Shown: positions 24,788 through 33,187 of the stretch, piece by piece
How the letters are laid out: every line of letters starts with the position of its first letter
Position numbering within the stretch: position 1 is the stretch's first letter
From: Ralstonia sp. ASV6
Lineage (GTDB): Bacteria; Pseudomonadota; Gammaproteobacteria; Burkholderiales; Burkholderiaceae
Reading direction: 5' to 3'
Assembly: GCF_016429285.1 (NCBI RefSeq)
Contig: NZ_JAELUI010000012.1
Coordinates: 1-56,217 of the forward strand
DNA length: 56,217 nt
Notes under the pieces: model-generated
Database searches by the model: none
The model's input: only the letters and a program-made list of their open reading frames with translations
Told to the model about the DNA's origin: nothing
Program-made: the position numbers and the translations under genes

Positions 24788-25593
24788 CCATGCCGATGAT
24801 TGATCTGACAGGCAAGGCTGCCGTGGTGACCGGAGGCTCCTCCGGCATCGGCTTCGCCACCGTTGAACTGCTGCTGGAGGCCGGTGCAGCTGTGGCGCTG
24901 TGCGGCCGCAATGCGGAGCGCCTCGCGCAAGCCGAGCAGCGTCTGCGTAGTCGATTCCCGGGCGCCAAGCTGTTTGCCGCAACCTGCGACGTGCTTGATG
25001 CAGCGCAGATGGCTGCGTTTGCTGATGCGGTGGAGCAGGAGCTTGGCCCCATCGACATGCTGGTCAACAACGCCGGCCAGGGCCGCGTCTCGACCTTTGC
25101 CGATACCGACGATGCCGCGTGGACGCAAGAGCTGCATCTCAAGTTCTTTTCCGTCATCCACCCGACGCGCGCGCTCATGCCGCAACTGGAGCGCTCGGAG
25201 CACGGCGCCATCGTCTGTGTGAATTCGCTCCTGGCGCAGCAGCCCGAGCCCCACATGGTGGCCACGTCGGCCGCGCGTGCGGGGGTGCTCAACCTGGTGC
25301 GCTCGATGGCCACCGAGTTCGCGCCGAAGGGCGTGCGCGTCAACGGCATTCTGATCGGGCTGGTCGAGTCGGGCCAGTGGCGCCGCCGCTTCGAAGCACG
25401 CGCTGAAGAAGATCGTCATCTCGACTGGGCCGCGTGGACGCGCCGCCTGGCCGCGCAAAAACATATTCCCCTTGGCCGCCTGGGCCTGCCCGAAGAAGCA
25501 GCCCGCGCCATTCTGTTCCTTGCCTCGCCGTTGTCTTCGTACACCACGGGCAGCCATATCGATATCTCCGGAGGACACTCCCGTCATGCTTAA
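24784..25593 (+). CDS. SDR-family protein with altered catalytic residues
   Basis: A 269-aa Rossmann SDR. The cofactor motif TGGSSGIG, the arginine after beta-2 (LCGRNAERL, suggesting NADP) and NNAG are normal, and the active-site Ser is in VCVNSLLA. At the position of Tyr-x3-Lys, 13 residues after that Ser, the sequence reads TSAAR, so Tyr is Thr and Lys is Arg. This SDR subgroup is known from many genomes, but its chemistry is unclear; it may be catalytically altered. It starts ATGA-coupled to IclR and its end overlaps the ThDP gene start. Cytoplasmic. Confidence 0.87.
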   Translation: MTMPMIDLTGKAAVVTGGSSGIGFATVELLLEAGAAVALCGRNAERLAQAEQRLRSRFPGAKLFAATCDVLDAAQMAAFADAVEQELGPIDMLVNNAGQGRVSTFADTDDAAWTQELHLKFFSVIHPTRALMPQLERSEHGAIVCVNSLLAQQPEPHMVATSAARAGVLNLVRSMATEFAPKGVRVNGILIGLVESGQWRRRFEARAEEDRHLDWAAWTRRLAAQKHIPLGRLGLPEEAARAILFLASPLSSYTTGSHIDISGGHSRHA

Positions 25594-27313
25594 ACGACAA
25601 CAACAGGAACAACAACTGGTTACGGTGGGCTGCGCCATTGCAGCCTTCCTGGAAGCCTGCGAGGTCAAGGCCGCCTTTGGTGTGATCTCCATCCACAACA
25701 TGCCCATCCTCGACGCGATGGGCGAGCGCGGCAAGATCCGCTTCATTCCGGCACGCGGTGAAGCCGGCGGCACCAACATGGCCGACGCGTATGCCCGCAC
25801 TACGGGTGGCCTGGGCGTGTGCCTGACCAGCACTGGCACGGCTGCCGGCAATGCAGCAGGCGCGATGGTCGAAGCGCTGACCGCAGGTACGCCGCTGCTG
25901 CATATCACCGGCCAGATCGAAACGCCTTACTTGGACCAGAGCCTCGCCTACATCCACGAGGCACCGGATCAGCTCACGATGCTCAAGGCCGTCTCCAAGG
26001 CTGCCTTCCGCATCCGCAGCGCGGACACCGCCATCAGCACGATCAAGCTGGCCGTGCAGACCGCACTGACCGCTCCGACCGGCCCGGTGAGCGTGGAGAT
26101 TCCCATCGACATCCAGGCCGCGCTGATCCCGATGCCGGACGACCTGCGCCCGCTGCTGGTGCCGCAGCATGTGCCGTCGGCCCACGCGCTGGATGAGCTG
26201 GCAGAGCGCCTGTCGCGCGCGCGCCGCCCGATGCTGTGGCTGGGCGGTGGTGCCCGTCATGCCGCCAAGCAGGTCAAGCGCCTGATGGACTTGGGCTTTG
26301 GTGTGGTCACCAGCACGCAAGGCCGCGGCATCGTGCCGGAAGACGATCCGCGCTCGTTGGGTGCCTTCAACCTGCACAAGCCGGTCGAAGCGTTCTACCA
26401 GACGTGCGATGCGATGGTCGTGGTCGGCTCGCGCCTGCGTGGCAATGAAACGCTCAAGTACGAACTGAAGCTGCCGCGTCCGCTGTACCGCATTGACGCG
26501 GATGCTTCGGCCGAAGGCCGTTGCTACGCCAGCGACTACTTCGTCTGCGGTGATTCGGCCCTCGCGCTGGACGGTCTGGCCGACCGGCTGGAGAAGAAGA
26601 TGCAGATCGATGCGGCATTTGCCGGCGACCTGCGTGCTGCACATGAGACGGCTGTTGGTGCACTGGTCGATGGTCTCGGCCCGTACTCGAAGCTGGTGGA
26701 AGCCCTCCAAGCTGCCGTCGGTCGTGAGTTCAACTGGGTGCGCGATGTGACCGTCTCCAACAGCACCTGGGGCAACCGTCACCTGCGTATTTTCGATTCG
26801 CGTGCGGGCGTGCATGCCCTGGGCGGCGGCATCGGCCAGGGCCTGGCGATGGGCATCGGCGCGGCCATCGGTGCCGCGGCAACCGCTTCGGGCAAGACCA
26901 CCTTCTGCCTGGCCGGCGACGGCGGTTTCATCCTGAACCTGGGTGAGCTGGCTACTGCTGTGCAGGAGCGCGCCAACCTCGTCATCGTGCTGATGAACGA
27001 CAAGGGCTACGGCGTCATCAAGAACATCCAGGACGCGCAGTATGGCGGCCGCCGTCATTACGTGGATCTGCACACGCCGGACTACACGGCGCTCTCGCAA
27101 TCCCTGCAGTTGCGCCATCGCCGCGTGTCGGATCTGGCCGACGTGGGCGACGCTCTGAAAGAGGCAGCTTCGGGCGAAGGCCCGTTCCTGCTGGAGATCG
27201 ACATGCTCTCCATCGGCAGCTTCAAGACCATCTTTGCGGGCCCGCCGGTCAACCAGCAGGCCAAGGAAGGCCAGGGCGAACGCGCAGCCGAGCGCACCAC
27301 GGTGGTGGCGTGA
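25586..27313 (+). CDS. Thiamine-diphosphate-dependent enzyme (acetolactate synthase/benzoylformate decarboxylase type)
   Basis: A 575-aa ThDP enzyme with the standard three domains: N-terminal Pyr domain with the catalytic Glu in FIPARGEAGGTNMADAYART, central domain (about 190-330), and C-terminal PP domain with the ThDP-binding GDGGFILNLGELATA. The group includes 2-oxo acid decarboxylases, acetolactate synthases and related lyases; a decarboxylase making an aldehyde for the ALDH below is the simplest fit. ATG 25586 is preceded by GGAGG at 25570 and overlaps the preceding SDR stop. Substrate unknown. Confidence 0.88.
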   Translation: MLKRQQQEQQLVTVGCAIAAFLEACEVKAAFGVISIHNMPILDAMGERGKIRFIPARGEAGGTNMADAYARTTGGLGVCLTSTGTAAGNAAGAMVEALTAGTPLLHITGQIETPYLDQSLAYIHEAPDQLTMLKAVSKAAFRIRSADTAISTIKLAVQTALTAPTGPVSVEIPIDIQAALIPMPDDLRPLLVPQHVPSAHALDELAERLSRARRPMLWLGGGARHAAKQVKRLMDLGFGVVTSTQGRGIVPEDDPRSLGAFNLHKPVEAFYQTCDAMVVVGSRLRGNETLKYELKLPRPLYRIDADASAEGRCYASDYFVCGDSALALDGLADRLEKKMQIDAAFAGDLRAAHETAVGALVDGLGPYSKLVEALQAAVGREFNWVRDVTVSNSTWGNRHLRIFDSRAGVHALGGGIGQGLAMGIGAAIGAAATASGKTTFCLAGDGGFILNLGELATAVQERANLVIVLMNDKGYGVIKNIQDAQYGGRRHYVDLHTPDYTALSQSLQLRHRRVSDLADVGDALKEAASGEGPFLLEIDMLSIGSFKTIFAGPPVNQQAKEGQGERAAERTTVVA

Positions 27314-27345
27314 GCCAGCAACTGAGCCAACCCAAGGAGCCGGAC

Positions 27346-28149
27346 ATGCTGCATGTATCGATGGTCGGTTGCGGAGCGATCGGGCAGGGCGTTCTGGAGC
27401 TGCTCAAGAGCGATCCAGACGTCTGCTTTGATGCCGTGATCGTGCCCGAGCACGCGATGGATAAGGCGCGCGAGGCCATTGCCCCGCTCGCGCCGAACGC
27501 ACGCGTAGTCACGCATCTGTCCGCCGATGCGCGCCCCGACCTGCTGGTCGAATGCGCCGGGCACGACGCACTGGAAGAGCACGTGGTGCCGGCGTTGGAG
27601 CAGGGCATCGATTGCCTGGTGGTGTCCGTCGGTGCGTTGTCCGAACCGGGCATGGCCGAACGCCTGGAAGCTGCAGCACGGCGTGGCAACGCGCAGATGC
27701 AGTTGCTGTCGGGCGCCATCGGTGCCATCGATGCGCTGGCCGCCGCACGCCTTGGCGGGCTGGATGCGGTGGTCTACACCGGCCGCAAGCCCCCGCGCGC
27801 CTGGAAGGACACGCCGGCCGATCAGCAGTTCGATCTGGATGCGCTGCGCGAGCCGACCGTGATTTTCGAAGGCAGTGCTCGCGAGGCCGCGCGCCTGTTT
27901 CCGAAGAACGCCAATGTGGCGGCCACGCTGTCGCTGGCGGGCCTGGGGCTCGAACACACGCACGTCAAGCTGCTGGCCGATCCGACGGTGGACGAGAACA
28001 TTCACCACGTCGAGGCGCGCGGCGCTTTTGGCGGCTTCGAGCTGACCATGCGCGGCAAACCGCTGGCAGCCAATCCCAAGACTTCTGCGCTGACGGTGTT
28101 CAGCGTGGTGCGTGCGCTGGGCAACCGCGCGCACGCTGTTTCGATCTGA
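27346..28149 (+). CDS. nadX: L-aspartate dehydrogenase family protein (NadX-like)
   Basis: A 267-aa NAD(P)-dependent oxidoreductase matching L-aspartate dehydrogenases in length and layout: N-terminal Rossmann motif VGCGAIGQGV, ECAGHDALEEHVVPAL, SGAIGAIDAL, and the C-terminal catalytic motif DENIHHVEARGAFGGF. The known reaction is reversible deamination of aspartate to oxaloacetate via iminoaspartate. Its presence in an aromatic-type catabolic operon is unexplained; it may act on another amino acid or imine. Start ATG 27346 has AAGGAG 8 bases upstream; a GTG at 27310 overlapping the ThDP stop is an alternative. Confidence 0.85.
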   Translation: MLHVSMVGCGAIGQGVLELLKSDPDVCFDAVIVPEHAMDKAREAIAPLAPNARVVTHLSADARPDLLVECAGHDALEEHVVPALEQGIDCLVVSVGALSEPGMAERLEAAARRGNAQMQLLSGAIGAIDALAAARLGGLDAVVYTGRKPPRAWKDTPADQQFDLDALREPTVIFEGSAREAARLFPKNANVAATLSLAGLGLEHTHVKLLADPTVDENIHHVEARGAFGGFELTMRGKPLAANPKTSALTVFSVVRALGNRAHAVSI

Positions 28150-28165
28150 GTGAGGCCACTGCGCC

Positions 28166-29662
28166 ATGACTGTCTCCACCTTGAATCCAACCGCAACTGC
28201 TTTGCTGCCGATCTGCATTGCAGGTGAATGGCGCCTCGGCACCGGCGAGCGCTATGTCACGCGGTACCCCGCCACGGGCGAAGTCGTGGCTGAACTCAAC
28301 GCCGCCAGCGTGGCTGATGTGGAAGAGGCCGTGGCCGGTGCCTACCGAGCCTTCCTCTCCAGTGGCTGGGCGCAGCGCAAGCCGCATGAGCGTGCGGCTG
28401 TGCTGTACCGCGTGGCCGAGCTGATCCGCTCGCGCAGCGAAGCCCTGGCCCAGCGCCAGCGCCTGGATAACGGCAAGCCGATCAACGAAACGCGCGCCCT
28501 GGTGGCGAGTGCTGCTGCGACGTTCCAATTCTTCGGCGCCGCCTGCGAAACGCTAGAGGAATCGCTGACGCCCGCACGTGGTGACTGCCTGACGATGAGC
28601 GTGCACGAGCCCATGGGCGTGGTGGCCGCCATCACACCATGGAATTCACCCATCGCCAGCGAGGCGCAGAAGATGGCGCCCGCGCTGGCAGCCGGCAATG
28701 CCGTCGTCGTCAAGCCCGCTGAGGTCACACCGCTGATGGCGCTGGAACTGGCCGCTATCTGCGAAGAAGCTGGCGTGCCCAAGGGCATGATCAGCGTGCT
28801 GCCGGGCAAGGGGTCGATCATCGGTGATGCGATCACCAAGCACCCGCTGGTGCGTCGCGTGTCGTTCACGGGCGGCACGAACACCGGCCGCCACATCGCG
28901 CACATCGCGGCCGACAAGATGATGCCGGTGTCGCTGGAGCTGGGTGGCAAGTCGCCCACCATGGTGTTTGAAGACGCCGATCTCGACCACGCGGTCAACG
29001 GTGTGCTGTACGGCATCTTCAGCTCGTCGGGCGAGTCTTGCATCGCGGGTTCGCGCCTGTTTGTTGCACGCGCCCTGTATGAGCCGTTCATGGACCGCCT
29101 GGCGGCCGCCGCCGCACGCCTGCGTGTTGGCAACCCGGCTGATGAGTCCACGCAAATGGGCCCGCTGATCACCGATCGCCACCGCGACACCATCGAGTCG
29201 TACGTGGCAATGGGCGTGGAAGAGGGCGGTCACCTGCGCACCGGCGGCCTGCGCCCGGAAATCACCGGCTGCGAGTCGGGCTACTTCTACACGCCCACCA
29301 TCATCGAAGGCCTGACCAATAGCGCGCGCATCTGCCAAGAAGAGATCTTCGGCCCGGTGCTAGTCGCCATGCCGTTTGACGATGAGGAGGAACTCATCGA
29401 GCAAGCCAACGACAGCGTCTACGCATTGGCCGCCGGCATCTGGACGCGCGACTACAAGCGCGCCTGGCGCATCGGCCGTGCGGTGCAGGCCGGCAACGTG
29501 TGGATTAACACGTACAAACAGTTCTCGATCTCGACGCCGTTCGGTGGCTGGCGCGACAGCGGCCTGGGCCGCGAGAAGGGCCGCCTGGGCATCCTGCAGT
29601 ACATGGAGCAGAAGAGCCTCTACTGGGGCCTGAACGAACAACCGCTGGCCTGGGCCAATTGA
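28166..29662 (+). CDS. NAD(P)-dependent aldehyde dehydrogenase
   Basis: A 498-aa ALDH-superfamily enzyme with all hallmark residues: Asn160 (TPWNSP), Lys183 (VVKPAE), Glu258 (LELGGKSP) and the catalytic Cys292 (SGESCIAGS). It resembles the hydroxymuconic-semialdehyde/betaine aldehyde group and would oxidise an aldehyde from the pathway, perhaps the product of the ThDP enzyme, to an acid. Start ATG 28166 lies 16 bases after the nadX-like stop. The stop codon lies within a 4-copy 8-bp tandem repeat. Confidence 0.92.
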   Translation: MTVSTLNPTATALLPICIAGEWRLGTGERYVTRYPATGEVVAELNAASVADVEEAVAGAYRAFLSSGWAQRKPHERAAVLYRVAELIRSRSEALAQRQRLDNGKPINETRALVASAAATFQFFGAACETLEESLTPARGDCLTMSVHEPMGVVAAITPWNSPIASEAQKMAPALAAGNAVVVKPAEVTPLMALELAAICEEAGVPKGMISVLPGKGSIIGDAITKHPLVRRVSFTGGTNTGRHIAHIAADKMMPVSLELGGKSPTMVFEDADLDHAVNGVLYGIFSSSGESCIAGSRLFVARALYEPFMDRLAAAAARLRVGNPADESTQMGPLITDRHRDTIESYVAMGVEEGGHLRTGGLRPEITGCESGYFYTPTIIEGLTNSARICQEEIFGPVLVAMPFDDEEELIEQANDSVYALAAGIWTRDYKRAWRIGRAVQAGNVWINTYKQFSISTPFGGWRDSGLGREKGRLGILQYMEQKSLYWGLNEQPLAWAN

Positions 29663-29690
29663 AGCCTTGAAGCCTTGAAGCCTTGAAGCC
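29659..29690. repeat. Four tandem copies of an 8-bp unit (TTGAAGCC)
   Basis: Perfect 8-bp direct repeats start at 29659, 29667, 29675 and 29683. The first overlaps the ALDH stop codon (TGA at 29660-29662). Copy number change here would not alter any coding frame, but it would change the spacing to the MFS leader. GCCTT/AAGGC near its end can also form a short hairpin. Confidence 0.95.
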
Positions 29691-29715
29691 AAGGCAGGTG
29701 TGAGGAGACAAAAGA

Positions 29716-29757
29716 ATGAAATCGCATCAACGCAACGCGCAAAGGAGCTCGCAATGA
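29716..29757 (+). CDS. Putative 13-residue leader peptide coupled to the MFS gene
   Basis: ATG at 29716 has GAGGAG at about 29703-29708, good spacing, and opens 13 codons rich in Gln, Ser, Arg and Asn (MKSHQRNAQRSSQ). The stop TGA at 29755 overlaps the MFS start codon as ATGA, and the MFS ribosome binding site AAAGGAG lies inside it. Translational coupling or attenuation is possible. The peptide has no other visible role. Confidence 0.4.
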   Translation: MKSHQRNAQRSSQ

Positions 29758-31019
29758 ACTCAAGTGCGCAACGCTGGTTTGGCGTGGTCGTGTTGTTCCT
29801 GGTCGTCGCCATTTCGTATATCGACCGCATCAATATTGCGGTGCTGATCACGCAGCATGATTTTCTGCAGCATGTGGGTCTTGCTGCGAGCGACCGCAGC
29901 GGCCAAGGGCTGCTGGCGACGGCGTTCATGGCAGGCTATGGCTTGTCGGCCATTGTGTTCACCCCGTTCTGCGCGGCGCTGTTTGGTGTGCGCCGTAGCC
30001 TGATCTATGGGCTGGTGCTGTGGGGTGTCATCACCATGGTTTCGCCCTGGTTCAACAGCTACATGGAGCTGTTGGCATCCCGCTTCGTGCTGGGTTTTGC
30101 CGAAGGGCCGCTCTTCTCGCTGGGCGCGTCTTACATCAAGGCCCATTTCGACAGCCGGGAAAGCGGCAAGCCCAATGCGATCTTCAACATGGGCACAGGT
30201 GTCGGCTTGGCCGTCGGCTATCCGCTGGTGGGCTACGCCATTGCCAGCGCCGACTGGGAAGCGTCGTTCCATCTGCTCGGCCTCCTTAATCTGCTCTTGG
30301 GCATTCCGCTGGTGCTGGCGTTCGTGCGCATGCCGGCTCGCTACGCGGCCATCCCCAAGCCGGAATCGCTGCCGGCCGCGCTGAACACGGTTGGCGAGAT
30401 GTTTCGCGGCGCCTTCCACACGCGCCATATCCTGACCATGACGGTGCTGACCGCCGCCTTCCTTTCCTACCTGTGGGGCAGCAGTAACTGGTTGCCGACC
30501 TACCTGAAGGAAGCGCGTGGCTTTTCCCTGCGCGAGATGGGCTGGATGGCGTCCATGCCGCAGTACGCGGCCGTGCTCGGCGTGCTGTTGGGCGGCCTGC
30601 TGCTGGATATCATCCCGCGTCGCCGCATCCCGCTGATCTTTGTGTTTGGCAGCCTGGGCGTGGCGGTGGCAGTGCTGTTGGCCATCAATAGTACCGACCG
30701 CTATGCCGCCGCTTACTGGCTGACGGCCGCCAGCCTGTGCTGGGGCCTGCAGAGCCCGGCCATCCCCAGCACCGTGCAATTCAACGCCAAGCCACAGCAC
30801 GTTGCGTGCGCGTTTGGCGTCACCAATGGCGTCGGTAGCCTGGTGGCGGGTTTCATGCCAGCCATCATGGGTGTCGTGATCGGGTTGGGGAGCGGCGGTG
30901 GCCTTGCCGCGGGCTTCGGCAGCCTGGTGGGTACCCAACTGATCGTGCTGCTGTGTGGCCTGGCCCTGCTGCGCAATGGTGAGGCGGCCACGCGTGCTGT
31001 CCCGGGCGCGGCGCACTGA
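29754..31019 (+). CDS. MFS transporter, anion:cation symporter (ACS)-like
   Basis: A 421-aa, 12-helix inner-membrane transporter. The N-terminal helix ends AISYIDRINIAV, the motif D-R-x-N near helix 1-2 typical of the ACS family (aromatic and sugar acids, phthalate, hydroxyphenylpropionate). Other family cues are GFAEGPLFSLG and GTGVGLAVGYPLVGY in helices 4-5. ATG 29754 has AAAGGAGCTC upstream; a leader peptide ends at the same ATG. It probably imports the substrate of this catabolic operon by proton symport. Specificity unknown. Confidence 0.9.
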   Translation: MNSSAQRWFGVVVLFLVVAISYIDRINIAVLITQHDFLQHVGLAASDRSGQGLLATAFMAGYGLSAIVFTPFCAALFGVRRSLIYGLVLWGVITMVSPWFNSYMELLASRFVLGFAEGPLFSLGASYIKAHFDSRESGKPNAIFNMGTGVGLAVGYPLVGYAIASADWEASFHLLGLLNLLLGIPLVLAFVRMPARYAAIPKPESLPAALNTVGEMFRGAFHTRHILTMTVLTAAFLSYLWGSSNWLPTYLKEARGFSLREMGWMASMPQYAAVLGVLLGGLLLDIIPRRRIPLIFVFGSLGVAVAVLLAINSTDRYAAAYWLTAASLCWGLQSPAIPSTVQFNAKPQHVACAFGVTNGVGSLVAGFMPAIMGVVIGLGSGGGLAAGFGSLVGTQLIVLLCGLALLRNGEAATRAVPGAAH

Positions 31020-31086
31020 CAACCCACAACGAATCACAGCGCTCGCCGACCACCCAAGGCCACGCGGCGCAAAGCAGGAGATGAAG

Positions 31087-32049
31087 ATGAATACCATTCG
31101 AGGCATCGACGAAATCGTCTACGGTGCCGACGACCTTGCCGCCTGTCAGCAGTTCTTCCAGGATTGGGGGCTCACGCTGAAGGCAGAAGACGCCAGCGGT
31201 TTGCTGTTCGAAACGCTCAACGGCTGCCGTGTACGCGTCAAGCGCAGCGACGATGCAACGCTGCCGCCCGCCATGGAAGCCGGCCCAACACTACGTGAGG
31301 TGATCTGGGGCGCGGATTCGCAAGCCGTACTGGATCGCCTGGCCGACAAGCTGGCGGACCAGCCCGGCTACGTCAACGCCGATGGCCGCGTTGGTTGCAC
31401 CGACCCGAACGGTCTGGCCGTGCGCGTGCAGCTGACCGCCAAGCGCGATGTCGAGGTGCAATGCGCCGCCATGAACACCTGGACGGACAAGCCGCGCTTG
31501 AACCAGCCCAGCCCAATCTACGAACGCGCCACGCCCATCGAAGTGGGCCACGTGGTGTTCTTCGTGAAGGACGTGGCGACCACGGAGCGCTTCTATATCG
31601 ACAAGCTCGGCTTCGTGCCGTCCGATCACTACCCAGGCCGCGGCGCCTTTCTGCGTTGCGAACCGGAAGGCGGTCACCACGATCTTTTCCTGTTGCAAAC
31701 ACCGCAAGCCAAGAGCGGGCTCAACCATGTGGCTTTCACGGTGCGCGACATCCACGAGGTGTTTGGCGGCGGCATGCACGTCTCGCGTTGTGGCTGGGAT
31801 ACGCAACTCGGCCCGGGTCGTCACCCGATTTCGTCGGCGTACTTCTGGTACTTCAAGAACCCCGCCGGCGGCCTGATCGAGTACTACGCCGATGAAGACC
31901 AACTCGACGGCGATTGGCAGCCGCGCGATTTCGAACCCGGCCCGACTGTGTTTGCTGAATGGGCCATCGACGGTGGCATTGACGGCAACACGCGCCGCCA
32001 GAAGAACGTCGTTGGCCCGGAAGGCAAGTTCCTCACGGAAAAGCGCTGA
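31087..32049 (+). CDS. Two-domain VOC-family extradiol dioxygenase
   Basis: A 320-aa protein of two glyoxalase/vicinal-oxygen-chelate modules, each about 130 aa. The C-terminal module carries the complete 2-His-1-carboxylate metal site: His155 (VGHVVFFVKD), His214 (LNHVAFTVRD) and Glu265 (GGLIEYYADED), as in type I extradiol ring-cleavage dioxygenases (catechol 2,3-type). The N-terminal module lacks the ligands, also normal for the class. ATG 31087 with AGGAG 6 bases upstream is chosen over ATG 31081, which abuts that site. It would cleave a catechol-like intermediate. Confidence 0.87.
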   Translation: MNTIRGIDEIVYGADDLAACQQFFQDWGLTLKAEDASGLLFETLNGCRVRVKRSDDATLPPAMEAGPTLREVIWGADSQAVLDRLADKLADQPGYVNADGRVGCTDPNGLAVRVQLTAKRDVEVQCAAMNTWTDKPRLNQPSPIYERATPIEVGHVVFFVKDVATTERFYIDKLGFVPSDHYPGRGAFLRCEPEGGHHDLFLLQTPQAKSGLNHVAFTVRDIHEVFGGGMHVSRCGWDTQLGPGRHPISSAYFWYFKNPAGGLIEYYADEDQLDGDWQPRDFEPGPTVFAEWAIDGGIDGNTRRQKNVVGPEGKFLTEKR

Positions 32050-32070
32050 AACGTTGCAGAGAGAAGTGCC

Positions 32071-33027
32071 ATGAGTACGAATCCCCCCCTCAACCTGCGC
32101 GTGCACGCCATGCGCTACGAAGCCCAGGGCATCGTGAGCGTGGAGCTGCGCGATGTGGACGGCAAGACGCTGCCCGAATATGCACCGGGCGCGCATATCG
32201 ACCTGCACCTGGGCAATGGTCTGGTGCGCAGCTACTCGCTATGCGGTGCGCCGGAGGTGCGTGACCGCTACGTGGTTGGCGTGCTGCTCGATCGCAATAG
32301 CCGCGGCGGCTCGCGCTACGTGCATGAGCAACTGCGTGTGGGCTCGATGCTCAAGATCGGAGGCCCGCGCAACAACTTCGCATTGGATGAAGCCGCGCCG
32401 CGCACGGTGCTGGTGGCCGGTGGCATTGGCGTGACGCCCATCGTGTGCATGGCGCGTCGGCTGGCAGAGCGTGGCAAGACATTCTCGATGCTCTACTGCG
32501 CGCGCTCACGCACAGAAGCGGCCTTCGCCGATGAACTGGCGGCCCATGGCGATGCCGTGCGCTTTCACTTCGACGCAGATGCAGGCGGCCCGCCTGATTT
32601 GAAGGCGCTGCTCGCAGGGCATCCGGCGGATACGCATTTCTACTGCTGCGGACCCGGCCCGATGCTGCGCGCTTTCGAGGCCGCATGCGAAGCGCTGGGC
32701 TACACCAATGTCCACATCGAACGCTTTGCCGCGGATGCGGAAGTGTCGTCGGTGCAGGAGGGTGAGTACACGGTCAAGCTCGCGCGCACCGGCTCGGAGC
32801 TGTGCGTGCCCGCCGGCAAGTCGCTGCTCGACGCGCTGCTGGAAGTGGGCGTAGAGGTCGAGTACAGCTGCAAGGAAGGCGTGTGCGGCTCCTGCGAGAC
32901 CCGCGTGCTGGAGGGCGAACCCGAGCATCGCGACAGCGTGCTCTCCAAGAGCGAGCGTGCCTCCAACCAGACCATGATGGTTTGCGTATCCGGCTGCAAG
33001 GGCAAGCGGCTGGTGGTTGATCTTTAA
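32071..33027 (+). CDS. Oxygenase reductase (FMN, NAD and [2Fe-2S]; VanB/phthalate dioxygenase reductase type)
   Basis: A 318-aa reductase with three parts: FMN-binding barrel with RSYSLCG (residues 53-59), NAD-binding domain with AGGIGVTP (116-123) and YCCGPGPML (191-199), and a C-terminal plant-type ferredoxin with cluster ligands Cys267, Cys272, Cys275 and Cys305. It would pass NADH electrons to the Rieske oxygenase encoded at 20630. It is the last gene of the operon: a T-tailed terminator begins 6 bases after its stop. Cytoplasmic. Separation of reductase and oxygenase by most of the operon is uncommon but functional pairing is clear. Confidence 0.92.
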   Translation: MSTNPPLNLRVHAMRYEAQGIVSVELRDVDGKTLPEYAPGAHIDLHLGNGLVRSYSLCGAPEVRDRYVVGVLLDRNSRGGSRYVHEQLRVGSMLKIGGPRNNFALDEAAPRTVLVAGGIGVTPIVCMARRLAERGKTFSMLYCARSRTEAAFADELAAHGDAVRFHFDADAGGPPDLKALLAGHPADTHFYCCGPGPMLRAFEAACEALGYTNVHIERFAADAEVSSVQEGEYTVKLARTGSELCVPAGKSLLDALLEVGVEVEYSCKEGVCGSCETRVLEGEPEHRDSVLSKSERASNQTMMVCVSGCKGKRLVVDL

Positions 33028-33033
33028 GCCGTT

Positions 33034-33071
33034 GAGCGCCGGCCTGACCAGCCGCGCGCTCTCTTTTTTTT
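33034..33071 (+). terminator. Rho-independent terminator ending the catabolic operon
   Basis: GAGCGCCGGC (33034-33043) pairs with GCCG-C-GCGCTC (33051-33061) around a CTGACCA loop with a single bulged C, and TCTTTTTTTT follows (33062-33071). It lies 6 bases after the reductase stop, so the downstream porin needs its own promoter. Confidence 0.92.
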
Positions 33072-33094
33072 GCGTTGTCAATTTCTTAAACGTC

Positions 33095-33110
33095 GTTTCA
33101 TAGGTGGAAC
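33095..33110. promoter_or_regulatory. Putative IclR operator, copy 2 (porin)
   Basis: GTTTCATAGGTGGAAC matches the site at 20210 in 14 of 16 bases and is a better palindrome (GTTTCA-N4-TGGAAC). TTAA occurs 9 bases upstream in both copies. It lies between the terminator and the porin gene; TTGTCA at 33075-33080 may be a -35 box, with the element over the -10 region. Confidence 0.68.
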
Positions 33111-33187
33111 GATTAATAACAGCCTGCCACCAGGCAGGCGATAACAACCGGCAGGGCCCGACACCCTGGCCAACGGAGGAAGCAAGA

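Noticed and set aside
25340-27118. 592-codon minus-strand frame opposite the ThDP enzyme gene
   Set aside because: Shadow frame rich in His, Arg and Gln, as expected for the complement of GC3-biased codons; the plus strand has intact ThDP motifs.
29659-29690. CRISPR array
   Set aside because: The unit is only 8 bp, tandem without spacers, with four copies; this is a simple sequence repeat.
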